Shown one piece after another: positions 43,158 to 53,542 of a DNA stretch of 64,000 nucleotides; position 1 is the first letter of the stretch; each line of letters starts with the position of its first letter. Source of the DNA: Maritalea porphyrae. Lineage in GTDB: Bacteria; Pseudomonadota; Alphaproteobacteria; Rhizobiales; Devosiaceae. A program made the translations under genes and the position numbers. The stretch lies in the NCBI RefSeq assembly GCF_027213965.1, contig NZ_JAPWGX010000001.1, positions 620,001-684,000 on the forward strand. Reading direction: 5' to 3'. Under the pieces are notes generated by a model. That model saw nothing but the letters and a program-made list of their open reading frames with translations, was not told where the DNA came from and ran no database searches.

Positions 43158-43706
43158 TTACGAAGCATAGAATGCGTAAAAGAGCGTGACTTCCCTCACG
43201 GTATCAAGCTCTTTGTCTAAATCCAACTCCGGGTCTAAATAATAGACAACCGGCATTTCCTTAACTTCACCTGGCGCCAACGTTTGCTCGGTGAAGCAAA
43301 AACACTCAATCTTGTTAAAATATGACCCTGCAACCGCCGGGGCCACATTGAAGCCTGCCGTTGTGCTGAGCGGCTGGTCGCTCAAGTTGATCGCTGTGTA
43401 AACAACAGTGACCTTTGAGCCAATTTTATCGACTGACATCTTGGCAGGTTTGACCTCTAGTGCAAGACCTGCATCAACGCTTGCGGTAAAACGCACGCCC
43501 ATTTCTCGCTCAATTATACCCACTGCTGCGCTTTCATCAGCGCGCTGTGTGGTACCGCCATACCCTGTGACCTGACAGAAAATCTGGTAAATCGGCACTG
43601 CCGCATAAGCCAAGCCCACCATGCCCGCAACAACGCACAACAAAATGATCGCAAGTTTTTTGTTGCGGGCATCTGGTGCTTGTGTGGTTAGGTTTACGTT
43701 GGCCAT
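43158..43706 (-). CDS. ctaG: Cytochrome c oxidase assembly protein (Cox11)
   Basis: Cox11/CtaG delivers copper to the CuB centre of subunit I. The 182-residue protein has one N-terminal helix (about residues 17-37) and a periplasmic immunoglobulin-like domain with the copper motif C-F-C-F-T-E-Q near residue 132. F-C-Q-V-T-G-Y-G-G-T is found near residue 45. It lies 17 bases upstream of ctaE and 10 bases after the small coxF gene, all in one operon. Confidence 0.96.
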   Translation of the reverse strand: MANVNLTTQAPDARNKKLAIILLCVVAGMVGLAYAAVPIYQIFCQVTGYGGTTQRADESAAVGIIEREMGVRFTASVDAGLALEVKPAKMSVDKIGSKVTVVYTAINLSDQPLSTTAGFNVAPAVAGSYFNKIECFCFTEQTLAPGEVKEMPVVYYLDPELDLDKELDTVREVTLFYAFYAS

Positions 43707-43716
43707 GATTTATCCC

Positions 43717-43872
43717 CTAAAGCGGCCGCTGGAAGATGGCAGGGCCAATCTTCACGATAGTTACCGCATAGAACAAAATCGCAAGCGCGCCTAGGACGAG
43801 TGCCAAGGCAATAGAACGCTTACGGCGACGCTTTTTCAGCTCTTCGGTTTGCTCAGGTGTCAGTTCAGACAT
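43717..43872 (-). CDS. coxF: Small CoxF-like cytochrome oxidase assembly membrane protein
   Basis: This 51-codon frame lies between cyoE and ctaG. It begins [19 protein letters not shown], followed by one membrane helix (about residues 20-40) and a short tail ending F-Q-R-P-L. Its ATG shares one base with the cyoE stop (TAATG), and its stop lies 10 bases before ctaG. In many alphaproteobacteria a similar ~50-residue gene (coxF) sits at exactly this place, so the identity is well supported by position and composition. Its molecular role is not defined. Confidence 0.85.
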   Translation of the reverse strand: MSELTPEQTEELKKRRRKRSIALALVLGALAILFYAVTIVKIGPAIFQRPL

Positions 43873-44804
43873 TAGATCATGCTCCCAAGCACTTTGGTTG
43901 CGCCCATATCGGCTGCCAACACAAGGAAAATTGCAAAAAGATAAACAAGCGAAAAGGCGAACAGCTTACGGGCTGCCTTTTTCATTTCAACAAGGTCATT
44001 CTCACGCCAAAGCTTTGTTGCGTAGAACACAAAGCCTGCGCTCAATAGTGCAGCGGCTGCGCCATAAGCATAGCTTGCAAAGCCGAGCAAAGTCGGCGCA
44101 AGCGCAATAGCTGTAAGCAACAAAGAATAGATGAAAATTTGGTTTTGAGTGGCCCGTTCACCTTTGACGTTCGGCAACATCGGGATACCCGCTTCTTGGT
44201 AGTCGCCTTTTTTATAAAGCGCCAAGGCCCAGAAGTGTGGGGGTGTCCACAAAAAGATGATGAGAAACAAGATGACACTCTCAATGGTGACGGTGCCAGT
44301 GACCGCCGCCCAGCCAATCATTGGGGGGAATGAACCAGCAGCCCCGCCAATAACGATATTCTGTGGTGTCCAACGCTTCAGCCACATGGTGTAGATGACA
44401 GCGTAAAAGAAAATGGTGAAGGCCAACAAACCGCCAGCAACCCAATTGACCAAAAGGCCCAGCGTTAGAACTGAAAAGGCAGAAAGAACCAACCCAAAGG
44501 CCAAAGCTTCTTGCTTGGTGACTTTGCCGGCTGGAATTGGGCGGTTGACGGTGCGGCTCATCACCGCATCGATGTCGGCATCATACCACATGTTTAGCGC
44601 GCCTGAGGCCCCTGCCCCGATTGCAATGCACAAGATGGCCGTGAAGCCGATCAAGGGATGAACCGCGCCTGGTGCTACCAACAACCCTACAATCGCCGTG
44701 AAAATCACAAGCGACATCACGCGCGGTTTTAAAAGCGCGAAATAGTCTTCCACATCAGCAGAAGAATAAAGAGGTCGTTCATTTTGGTCGCTGACAAATG
44801 CCAT
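43872..44804 (-). CDS. ctaB: Protoheme IX farnesyltransferase
   Basis: CtaB/CyoE adds a farnesyl group to haem b to make haem o, the precursor of haem a. The 310-residue membrane protein has the first Asp-rich motif [12 protein letters not shown] near residue 85, followed by R-T-x-N-R-P-I-P-A-G. The second prenyl diphosphate loop region is after T-P-P-H-F-W-A-L-A. The ATG at 44804 (M-A-F-V-S-D-Q-N) gives the normal length; 15 more codons are open upstream. It lies between ctaD and coxF in the operon. Confidence 0.96.
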   Translation of the reverse strand: MAFVSDQNERPLYSSADVEDYFALLKPRVMSLVIFTAIVGLLVAPGAVHPLIGFTAILCIAIGAGASGALNMWYDADIDAVMSRTVNRPIPAGKVTKQEALAFGLVLSAFSVLTLGLLVNWVAGGLLAFTIFFYAVIYTMWLKRWTPQNIVIGGAAGSFPPMIGWAAVTGTVTIESVILFLIIFLWTPPHFWALALYKKGDYQEAGIPMLPNVKGERATQNQIFIYSLLLTAIALAPTLLGFASYAYGAAAALLSAGFVFYATKLWRENDLVEMKKAARKLFAFSLVYLFAIFLVLAADMGATKVLGSMI

Positions 44805-44834
44805 TATCGGATCATGCCTTGATCGGTTTTTGAA

Positions 44835-44863
44835 ATCCCGTCGCGCCAATTGCGCGACGGGAT
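44835..44863 (-). other. Perfect hairpin between ctaD and ctaB
   Basis: ATCCCGTCGCGC and GCGCGACGGGAT form a perfect 12-base-pair stem with a five-base loop, 14 bases after the ctaD stop. On the minus strand only a weak T-run (TTTC) follows. It is therefore more likely a 3' stabiliser or partial attenuator than a full terminator. Confidence 0.7.
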
Positions 44864-44876
44864 GTTTTTCATTTCA

Positions 44877-46556
<1,680 letters not shown>

Positions 46557-46560
46557 TCAA

Positions 46561-46589
46561 CTCTTCGTCTCTTTTAAAAAGACGAAGAG
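46561..46589 (-). other. Perfect hairpin between ctaC and ctaD
   Basis: CTCTTCGTCT and AGACGAAGAG form a ten-base-pair stem with a nine-base AT-rich loop, in the 81-base gap between the two genes. No U-run follows, so it is not a terminator by sequence. It may be an RNA-processing or stability element in the cta operon. Confidence 0.6.
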
Positions 46590-46613
46590 CCCCTAATTCC
46601 AAAAATAGATGCT

Positions 46614-47540
46614 TTAGTTCAAGCTTGCCAATGTCATATTGGCTGCTTCAACGTCATCTTCAGCTTTGAGCTTTTCAGACCAAGCTTTGTACTCTTCTTT
46701 TGACACAACGCGAACCGCAATTGGCATGAACGCATGGTCTTTGCCGCAAAGCTCAGAACATTGTCCGTAATACATGCCTTCTTTGCGCACGTTAAACCAA
46801 GTCTCGTTGATCCGTCCTGGAACAGCGTCGGTTTTAACACCAAAGGCTGGAACCGCGAACGCGTGAATAACGTCAGACGCTGTTACCAACATGCGAACTG
46901 TTGTGTTCACTGGAACGACCAACTCGTTATCAACAGCCAACAAGCGAGGTTGACCAGGCTTTTGTGCAGCGATCTCGTCTTCCGAAAGCATATATGAATC
47001 ATATGTTGCTTCATCTAGATCGTTGTATGTGTATGTCCAGGACCATTGAACGCCCGTCGCGGTGATGGTCACCTCAGCGGCTGGAACTTTGTCACCATTT
47101 TCACGCGAGAAGATTGAACTGCCCAAATATGTCCGCTCTCCATCAGGTGTTGTCATTTGATCTGACAAAACGCCAAATGATGGAATGGCGATCACGATCA
47201 AAATGAAAATCGGAATGATCGTCCAAGCAATTTCAATTGCTGTGTTGTGCGTAAAACGCGCTGGCTTTGGATTTGCTTTTGAATTGTAGCGCACCATGAC
47301 CCAGATCAATAACGCGGTGACGAAAATCACTATAAAAGTGATGATCGGCATAAGCAGAGCGTTATGGAACGCTTCGGTGGCATCCATTATGGTTGTTACG
47401 GATGGCTGAAAGCCAATCGCTCCGTCTGTTGGCTGCCCGGTAACTGGATCACCAGTTTCTTGGGCAAAAGCGGTTGCGGGCACTGCCCAAGCGATGATTA
47501 CAGATATGACTTTAGCCAGACGTGCAAGAAGTTTGCTCAC
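46614..47540 (-). CDS. ctaC: Cytochrome c oxidase subunit II
   Basis: Subunit II carries the CuA electron-entry site. The protein has a signal peptide ending near A-T-A-F-A-Q, two membrane helices, and a periplasmic cupredoxin domain with the CuA motif C-S-E-L-C-G-K-D-H-A-F-M near residue 267. The aromatic electron path starts at W-S-W-T-Y. A GTG at 47540 with AGGGAG seven bases upstream is preferred over the ATG seven codons earlier, giving 308 residues. It is the first gene of the ctaC-D-B-coxF-G-E operon. Confidence 0.96.
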   Translation of the reverse strand: MSKLLARLAKVISVIIAWAVPATAFAQETGDPVTGQPTDGAIGFQPSVTTIMDATEAFHNALLMPIITFIVIFVTALLIWVMVRYNSKANPKPARFTHNTAIEIAWTIIPIFILIVIAIPSFGVLSDQMTTPDGERTYLGSSIFSRENGDKVPAAEVTITATGVQWSWTYTYNDLDEATYDSYMLSEDEIAAQKPGQPRLLAVDNELVVPVNTTVRMLVTASDVIHAFAVPAFGVKTDAVPGRINETWFNVRKEGMYYGQCSELCGKDHAFMPIAVRVVSKEEYKAWSEKLKAEDDVEAANMTLASLN

Positions 47541-47561
47541 GTCAGTCTCCCTTTGCGACAT

Positions 47562-47897
47562 GTTTAACGCCTAATTGCTGGGCATACGCATAAGTGGAGT
47601 AACCTCCGCTTGTCAATTCGCCCATCCCCAAATTTGGCAGAATCTCATTGCTGACGTAAATCATATCAGAACAATTTAGGCAATTCCAATTGATCGGCGA
47701 ACAGTGCGGCAAATGCCCGCAAGAGTGCAATTTTGCACAGTTTTTGGGGTTTTAGCGAAAAAAATCCAGTTGGCCATGAAGATGCCGCAATCCAAACGTC
47801 AAAAATTAAACGTGCGAAACCCATTGGCCAAATTGACTATTGGGTTGCTAACGCGCAAGAACATTACAACTTCTTATTGGTCTTTTGGGGAATCATT
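47562..47897. promoter_or_regulatory. Divergent promoter region between the oxidase operon and the IalB-like gene
   Basis: This gap has no gene. On the minus strand a candidate promoter for ctaC reads TTGGAA (47684-47689), an 18-base spacer, then TATGAT (47660-47665). The other half carries the leader of the IalB-like gene, ending in GGGG seven bases before its TTG start. Earlier in-frame codons in that leader do not resemble the family. Confidence 0.4.
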
Positions 47898-48398
47898 TTG
47901 CGCGCTCTTACCTTCGCCCTTGTTAGTTTGATTGGCTTGTTTTCCTTGATTGGTGGCACTGTATTTGCCCAAGGCATGTTGAAATCACGACACGGAGACT
48001 GGGAACTTACGTGTGAAACCCCACCCGGAGCCAGCTTCGAGCAATGTGCGTTGGTTCAAATTGTTTCCGACGATTCGCAATCTGGGTTGAAACTCAACGT
48101 CTATGTGATCAAAACAGCAGATGCGAAATATACGCTGTTGCGGGTTTGGGCACCATTGGGGGTTTTGTTGACCAAGGATTTGGGTGTTAAACTTGACAAT
48201 CAAGATATGGTTTGGATGCCTTGGGTCAGATGTCTGCCGAGCGGATGCGTTGCGGAAGTTGCCCTTGATGATGCAAGCTTGACCCAACTGCGCGCCAACC
48301 AGAGCGCTCTGTTTGTCATCTTCAAGACGCCCGAAGAAGGCATTGGCATTCCAGTGTCGTTGAATGGGTTGAGTGAAGGCTACGATCAACTCCCATAG
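47898..48398 (+). CDS. IalB (invasion-associated locus B) family periplasmic protein
   Basis: From a TTG at 47898 (GGGG seven bases upstream) the protein has 166 residues with a clean signal peptide ending near G-G-T-V-F-A-Q. The IalB domain follows, recognised by H-G-D-W-E-L-T-C-E-T near residue 31, E-Q-C-A-L-V-Q, and two further cysteines in V-R-C-L-P-S-G-C-V-A-E-V near residue 113. IalB is required for erythrocyte invasion in Bartonella. In free-living relatives the role is unknown. A longer frame from 47733 lacks a signal peptide and is less likely. Confidence 0.85.
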   Translation: MRALTFALVSLIGLFSLIGGTVFAQGMLKSRHGDWELTCETPPGASFEQCALVQIVSDDSQSGLKLNVYVIKTADAKYTLLRVWAPLGVLLTKDLGVKLDNQDMVWMPWVRCLPSGCVAEVALDDASLTQLRANQSALFVIFKTPEEGIGIPVSLNGLSEGYDQLP

Positions 48399-48504
48399 TC
48401 CTGCAGCGGCAGTTCGTCGAATTCAAATTCACCAGTTGTTGACTTGATCTTTTGGCGACAAAAGACCATTTACTATGCCTGATCAGACAAAGCGGGGCTA
48501 GAAT

Positions 48505-49914
48505 GTGCCGCTATCGAACGAAAGCCTCACTATGTCCAAGCCGAGCACAGGCGGCATGAAAGCCGTTTTTACCGAAGGGTCCACCATGCGCCATGTTGTT
48601 GTTATGACAACAACATCTGCAATTGGTTTGATGTCGATCTTCTTTGTTGATGCGATCACGCTGTTTTATATTTCTCAACTTAATGACGCGGCGCAAACCG
48701 CAGCCGTTGGCCGGGCAAGTTATGTGCTTGGATTTGTTATTGGCCTATCCGTTGGCTTTATGATTGGTGCTTCAGCAATGGTTGCACGCTCAATCGGCGC
48801 TGGCGACGATGAAGCAGCCCGGTCTTATGCAGGCACGTCTTTACTGTCTGCATTTGCATTTGGGATCATTGTCGCAATCGTTGGTTTTCTGCTCACCGAT
48901 TGGTTGATGGCGCTACTCAAGGCTGAAGGGCAAGCCCTCGAATACGCACGGACCTATTTGTATATCGTTCTGCCTTCCATGCCGTTTTTGGGCGTTGGCA
49001 TGGTCACAATGGGTTTGCTGCGTTCCAAAGGCGATGCGAAACGGTCTATGTATTTGCCCCTTATTGGTGGCGCCCTTACCGCTGCACTTGATCCGATTTT
49101 CATTTTTGTATTCGGTTGGGACGTGATCGGCGCCGCCGTTGTGTCCTCAATAATGCGCGTGACCTTTGCAGCCTTGGGTCTGTACTTTGTTATTGGCATT
49201 CACAATATGGTTGCAATGCCCACATTGGAACGGTTTGGCAAAGATCTTCGCAACATCCTCAAAATCGCGTTGCCCACCGTGGCGACAAATCTGGCAGCCC
49301 CCGTTGGTGCGTTTCTCATCGCACAAGGTGTTGCGGATTTTGGCGATGCCGCAATTGCGGGTCAATCGGTTGTGGACCGTTTGGTGCCTTTGGCTTTTGG
49401 GGTTATCTTTGCCCTTTCAGGCGCCGTGGGCCCTATCATTGGGCAAAACTTTGGCGCGTCGAAAATGGATCGCGTGCGCCAAGCGCTTACAGATGGGGTG
49501 ATCTTTAATCTGGTTTATGTCTTGATCGCATGGTCGGCATTGTTCTTGGCACAAGATTATGTGGTCAAAACCTACAATGCCTCTGGCGATATGGAATTGG
49601 TGATCCGCTTGTTCTGTACAATTATGGCCGGCTCATTCTTGTTCAACGGCTTTTTGTTTGTTTCAAATGCAGCATTCAACAATTTAGGCAAACCGCTTTA
49701 TGCAACAATGTTCAATTGGGCGCGCCAAACACTTGGCGTGGTGCCATTTGTTTATTTCGGCGCACAATGGGCTGGTTTGCCGGGCATCTATTGGGGCATC
49801 GCCGCTGGCGCTGTTGTCTTTGGGGTGTTGCCGGTGATCTCGGCTTTTGCCCTGATCAAAAAACTGACCATAGAAAAAGAAGAAGCTTTGGACGCGACAC
49901 CGGTCGCCACCTAA
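48505..49914 (+). CDS. MATE-family efflux transporter
   Basis: This 469-residue inner-membrane protein has about twelve helices in two homologous halves, the MATE layout. Recognisable are G-L-S-V-G-F-M-I-G-A-S-A near residue 82 and, in the second half, A-L-S-G-A-V-G-P-I-I-G-Q-N-F-G-A near residue 305. It exports cationic drugs or metabolites in exchange for Na+ or H+. The GTG at 48505 has GGGG seven bases upstream. An ATG nine codons later (48532) is an alternative with a weaker site. It converges on the DUF1127 gene. Confidence 0.9.
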   Translation: MPLSNESLTMSKPSTGGMKAVFTEGSTMRHVVVMTTTSAIGLMSIFFVDAITLFYISQLNDAAQTAAVGRASYVLGFVIGLSVGFMIGASAMVARSIGAGDDEAARSYAGTSLLSAFAFGIIVAIVGFLLTDWLMALLKAEGQALEYARTYLYIVLPSMPFLGVGMVTMGLLRSKGDAKRSMYLPLIGGALTAALDPIFIFVFGWDVIGAAVVSSIMRVTFAALGLYFVIGIHNMVAMPTLERFGKDLRNILKIALPTVATNLAAPVGAFLIAQGVADFGDAAIAGQSVVDRLVPLAFGVIFALSGAVGPIIGQNFGASKMDRVRQALTDGVIFNLVYVLIAWSALFLAQDYVVKTYNASGDMELVIRLFCTIMAGSFLFNGFLFVSNAAFNNLGKPLYATMFNWARQTLGVVPFVYFGAQWAGLPGIYWGIAAGAVVFGVLPVISAFALIKKLTIEKEEALDATPVAT

Positions 49915-49956
49915 AAAAAAGCCGAACGCACATGTTTTTGACATGTGGGTTCGGCT
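49912..49956 (-). terminator. Terminator between the MATE and DUF1127 genes
   Basis: AGCCGAAC/GTTCGGCT and an inner ACATGT pair form a long stem at 49920-49956, interrupted by one mismatch. On the minus strand it is followed by TTTTTTTT, which serves the DUF1127 gene. On the plus strand ATAAGTTTTG follows, so it may act weakly for MATE as well. Confidence 0.85.
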
Positions 49957-49985
49957 ATAAGTTTTGGGGGTTAGAAAACGGATGG

Positions 49986-50255
49986 CTAGCGTTGGCTTGC
50001 GCGCTTACGAGCAAGTGACAAACGCCAAATGGCTTGATCGTGACCCACTTCAATCATTTCATGCAGATCAGCTTTATTGAGACCCACATCAGCCAGCTGA
50101 TGCGCGTCCAAAGCGCTCAATTGACTAAATGTCTTGTGCTGACGATACGAAAGCGCAATGCGCTCTGCGAATAGCGACAGGTTTGTTGCCAGGGTCATCA
50201 GCTGTGTCGTGCCGAAGCTGAAGCCTGAACGACGGCTTGTTGAGACAAACGCCAT
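49986..50255 (-). CDS. DUF1127 family small protein
   Basis: This 89-residue basic protein has the DUF1127 motif near residues 45-75 (L-S-A-L-D-A-H-Q-L-A-D-V-G-L-N-K-A-D-L). Alphaproteobacteria carry several such Arg-rich small proteins. Some have been tied to phosphate, carbon or RNA-related regulation in Agrobacterium and Rhodobacter, but this copy is not assigned. It is transcribed away from the LysR gene and ends in a strong terminator, so it is a single-gene unit. Confidence 0.85.
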   Translation of the reverse strand: MAFVSTSRRSGFSFGTTQLMTLATNLSLFAERIALSYRQHKTFSQLSALDAHQLADVGLNKADLHEMIEVGHDQAIWRLSLARKRASQR

Positions 50256-50387
50256 ATCAAATCTCCATAGATGTTTTGGGGCGCCTTAAAAACAGGCAAA
50301 GATCATTTACACTCATCAACATATTGACAAACTCATCATTCGTCTAACAAATAGAAATCATAAGTACGATCAATTTTGGTGATAGTG

Positions 50388-51260
50388 ATGGCAACGCCTT
50401 TAGACTTAGATCAACTACAGACATTTGCAGTAATTGCAGATTGCGGCAGTTTCACTGAAGCGGCAAAGCGGGTGTTCAAGACACAGAGCGCCGTCTCTAT
50501 GCAAATTAAGCGGCTCGAGGAACGATTGGGCACCAGCCTTTTGATCCGTGAAGGCCGACGCGTAACGGTGACCCATGCAGGGGAAACCCTTTACCACCGC
50601 GCGCGACGGATGTTGCAAATCAATGCCGACATTGTGGACCTTTTTTCAAAAGAAGACCTGTCGGGGACCATTCACATTGGTATTCCCGATGATTATGCGG
50701 TGCGGGTACTGCCATTGTTGCTGTGCTCGTTCCAACAATCTCATCCTAAAATTCAGATCGATGTGAAATGCCAACCATCAGAGGAATTGTTGGTGGGCGT
50801 GCGCTCGGGTAAATATGACATGATCATATTTACACAAGGCACCAGCCAAAAGTTTGGTGAATTGCTGCGTTCTGAACCAATGCATTGGATGGTGGGGAAC
50901 GGGTCTGAAGTCCACAAACAGACCCCCTTACCTATTGCCGCAGGCAGTAAAGATTGCTGTTGGCGCTTGTCTGCAGAAGATGCGCTAAATGATGCGGGCA
51001 TAGATTACAGGGTCGCCTACACATCTTCAAACGCCACTGCGATCACCAGCGCGGTTAATGCAGGGCTTGCTGTGGGTGTATTGTGTGAGAGCTCAATTAC
51101 AAAGGACATGCGCGTGCTTGGTGCCGCGGACGGCATGCCACCGCTGCCCGATGCGGATATCGCCATGTTGCGGGCCAGCAATGCCTATGGCGGCATTTAC
51201 AACGCGCTGGCCGAACACATCAAAGAAAGCTTAGAAACGGTCATTGAAAACGCGGCCTAG
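50388..51260 (+). CDS. LysR-family transcriptional regulator
   Basis: This 290-residue protein has an N-terminal winged helix (L-D-L-D-Q-L-Q-T-F and S-F-T-E-A-A-K-R-V-F-K-T-Q-S-A-V-S-M-Q-I-K-R-L-E near residue 25). The substrate-binding domain from about residue 90 begins with I-H-I-G-I-P-D-D-Y. Its inducer and targets are unknown. LysR proteins often control a divergent neighbour, which here would be the DUF1127 gene across a 132-base gap; no clear T-N11-A box was identified. Its stop overlaps the gshA stop by four bases, convergently. Confidence 0.88.
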   Translation: MATPLDLDQLQTFAVIADCGSFTEAAKRVFKTQSAVSMQIKRLEERLGTSLLIREGRRVTVTHAGETLYHRARRMLQINADIVDLFSKEDLSGTIHIGIPDDYAVRVLPLLLCSFQQSHPKIQIDVKCQPSEELLVGVRSGKYDMIIFTQGTSQKFGELLRSEPMHWMVGNGSEVHKQTPLPIAAGSKDCCWRLSAEDALNDAGIDYRVAYTSSNATAITSAVNAGLAVGVLCESSITKDMRVLGAADGMPPLPDADIAMLRASNAYGGIYNALAEHIKESLETVIENAA

Positions 51261-52627
51261 AACAGGCTCTCGGTGAATACTTTGTCGATGTCGCCGCCCC
51301 AAGTGGAGCGGTAGGCATCTAGCATGACTTCGGCAGGGCTTTTTTCCAGTTTCAGTGCACGTTCCACCGGGTGCAAGAAAACACTTTCGTCAAACCCTTC
51401 CCAGTTGGTTTTTGCCCGTGCAGCAAGACCATTGCGCGAAATCTCAAGCATGTCGCGCGCGATTTCACCTACTTTTCGGCCGGCAATTTCGGCTTGGAAT
51501 GCCGTTTTTGCAACATCCACCCGCAGCTGGTCACGCTGTTCTGCGGTCCAGTCTTTTACCAAGTCCCATGCAGCATCTAACGAAGACTGATCGTAAAGCA
51601 CACCAACCCAAAGTGCGGGCATAGCGCAAATACCTTCCCATGGGCCTGAATCAGCGCCCCGCATTTCCAAGAAGCACTTCAATCGGACTTCCGGGAAAAT
51701 GGTTGAAAGGTGATCTTCCCAATCCGCCTTTGTTGGCAATTCGCCCGGACGCTGTGGCAGTTTTCCATCAAGGAAGGCACGGAAGCTTTCACCGGCGCAA
51801 TTGACGTATTCGCCATCACGGATAACAAAATACATAGGCACATCAAGCGCATAATCGACATAGCGCTCAAAACCCATGCCGTCTTCAAAGGCAAAAGGCA
51901 GCATGCCAGTGCGGTCACGATCTGTGTTTTGCCAGATATGGCTGCGGTAGGACAAAAAGCCCGACGGCTTGCCGTCAATAAACGGCGAATTGGCAAAAAT
52001 CGCGGTTGTGATCGGTTGCAGCGCCAAACTGGTACGAAGCTTCTTCACCATGTCTTGCTCGGAGGCAAAGTCCAAATTGACTTGCACCGTGCAAGACCGA
52101 AACATCATTGAAGTGCCCAGAGTGCCCACTTTTTTCATGTAGGGCTTCATAATGCCATAGCGCGATTTGGGCATGGTGGGCATTTCGTCGAGCGACCAAG
52201 TGGGCGCAACGCCAAGCCCTAAAAACTCAAGACCCATATCGTCAGTTATGGAGCGCAACATTTTGAGGTGGTTGCCGGTTTCCTGGCACGTCTCATGGAT
52301 CGTTTCTAGCGGTGCGCCAGAAAGCTCAAGCTGACCGCCCGGTTCAAGCGAAATTGATCCGCCGCCAATAGGATCTTTCAGGCCAATAATATTTCCCTTG
52401 TCCAGCAGGGGCGTCCATTTTGTTTGTTCTTGAACGGTCTCAAGAATCGCTTTGATGCCGCGATCACCTTCATATGGTACGGGCAAATGCCTTTTGCGAC
52501 CGAACACAAACTTTTCGTGCTCTGTGCCAATGCGCCAATCAGCTTTTGGCTTGGAGCCTTTTGACAAGGCTTCAATCAAATCTGCTTTGGATTCGATCAG
52601 TGGGCTGGCGACAGGTGAAGCTGACAT
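51257..52627 (-). CDS. gshA: Glutamate-cysteine ligase
   Basis: GshA catalyses the first step of glutathione synthesis, joining glutamate and cysteine with ATP. The 456-residue protein belongs to the plant/alphaproteobacterial GCS2 class. It has the start R-I-G-T-E-H-E-K-F-V-F near residue 32. G-G-G-S-I-S-L-E-P-G-G-Q-L-E-L-S-G-A is near residue 88, and M-F-R-S-C-T-V-Q-V-N-L-D-F is in the core. The length fits this class. It is transcribed in the same direction as rsmE, with 90 bases between. Confidence 0.94.
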   Translation of the reverse strand: MSASPVASPLIESKADLIEALSKGSKPKADWRIGTEHEKFVFGRKRHLPVPYEGDRGIKAILETVQEQTKWTPLLDKGNIIGLKDPIGGGSISLEPGGQLELSGAPLETIHETCQETGNHLKMLRSITDDMGLEFLGLGVAPTWSLDEMPTMPKSRYGIMKPYMKKVGTLGTSMMFRSCTVQVNLDFASEQDMVKKLRTSLALQPITTAIFANSPFIDGKPSGFLSYRSHIWQNTDRDRTGMLPFAFEDGMGFERYVDYALDVPMYFVIRDGEYVNCAGESFRAFLDGKLPQRPGELPTKADWEDHLSTIFPEVRLKCFLEMRGADSGPWEGICAMPALWVGVLYDQSSLDAAWDLVKDWTAEQRDQLRVDVAKTAFQAEIAGRKVGEIARDMLEISRNGLAARAKTNWEGFDESVFLHPVERALKLEKSPAEVMLDAYRSTWGGDIDKVFTESLF

Positions 52628-52717
52628 GAAAAAGTCCGTACGTTAGTTCGAGCGTCAACCCGAATTTGACCAAAAGTGTCCCCGACCATAGCGGGCAAAT
52701 TTATAGTTTCAATCCTT

Positions 52718-53470
52718 TTATCGTAAATCACCGATATTTGATTGGATGATCGCAAGAGCGGCAACGGCTGCGGTGTCGGCGCGCAAAATACGCGGCCCAA
52801 GACTAATGGGCACGCAAAACTCTTGATCCAACAATAGTTTGCGCTCATCCGCAGAAAAGCCACCTTCGGGTCCTACCAGCAAAGCGATGGGCTGATCTTT
52901 GATTTCCATCAAGCTGGGTGCAGCCCCATCAACTGGCGCACCTTCGTCAGCGAACACCAATTTGCGGCCCGCATGTTCTGTTGGCCATTGCTCGATCAGT
53001 TTCACCAACGAGACTTGGTCGTGAACTTTTGGCACGCTGAGGATTTCGCACTGCTCGGCGGCTTCAATGACGTTTGCGCGTATTTTATCAATTTTCAACG
53101 ATCCCACCAATTGCGTGTGCTGGGTAATCACCGGTTGCAGGTGTCCAACGCCCATTTCAGTTGCTTTTTGCACCATATAATCGAGGCGACCAGATTTTAG
53201 CGGTGCGAACATATACCAAAGGTCGGATGTCGGCGTTTGCTTTGCGTGCGCTTGGATCACCGCAATGGTTGACCCTTTGCGATGCGCCTCAGCGATTTCA
53301 GCTAGAAATGCACCATCCCGGCCGTTGAAGAGTATGATTTGGTCACCCTCTTTTTTGCGCATAACGTTGAGCAAATAGTTGTTTTGGGCCATGTCGAGTT
53401 TAAAGGATTTCCCAACTCGCAGGTCTGCATCAATAAAAAGACGATTTAAGTTCTTGTGATGACGAGGCAT
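52718..53470 (-). CDS. rsmE: 16S rRNA m3U1498 methyltransferase
   Basis: RsmE methylates N3 of U1498 in 16S rRNA. The 250-residue protein of the SPOUT class has an N-terminal PUA-like domain. The SAM-binding knot is recognised by L-L-V-G-P-E-G-G-F-S near residue 198 and L-G-P-R-I-L-R-A-D-T-A near residue 227. The ATG at 53470 (M-P-R-H-H-K-N) is the better start, since a longer in-frame start would add only three residues. It overlaps the longer ubiA frame but not the chosen ubiA start, so the two genes are divergent. Confidence 0.95.
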   Translation of the reverse strand: MPRHHKNLNRLFIDADLRVGKSFKLDMAQNNYLLNVMRKKEGDQIILFNGRDGAFLAEIAEAHRKGSTIAVIQAHAKQTPTSDLWYMFAPLKSGRLDYMVQKATEMGVGHLQPVITQHTQLVGSLKIDKIRANVIEAAEQCEILSVPKVHDQVSLVKLIEQWPTEHAGRKLVFADEGAPVDGAAPSLMEIKDQPIALLVGPEGGFSADERKLLLDQEFCVPISLGPRILRADTAAVAALAIIQSNIGDLR

Positions 53471-53542
53471 AGGGTTCACGCTTGCTTAACAAAAGACCAA
53501 CGCCTATTAGCGTTCCTAATTGCTGATATAGAAAATGTGATT

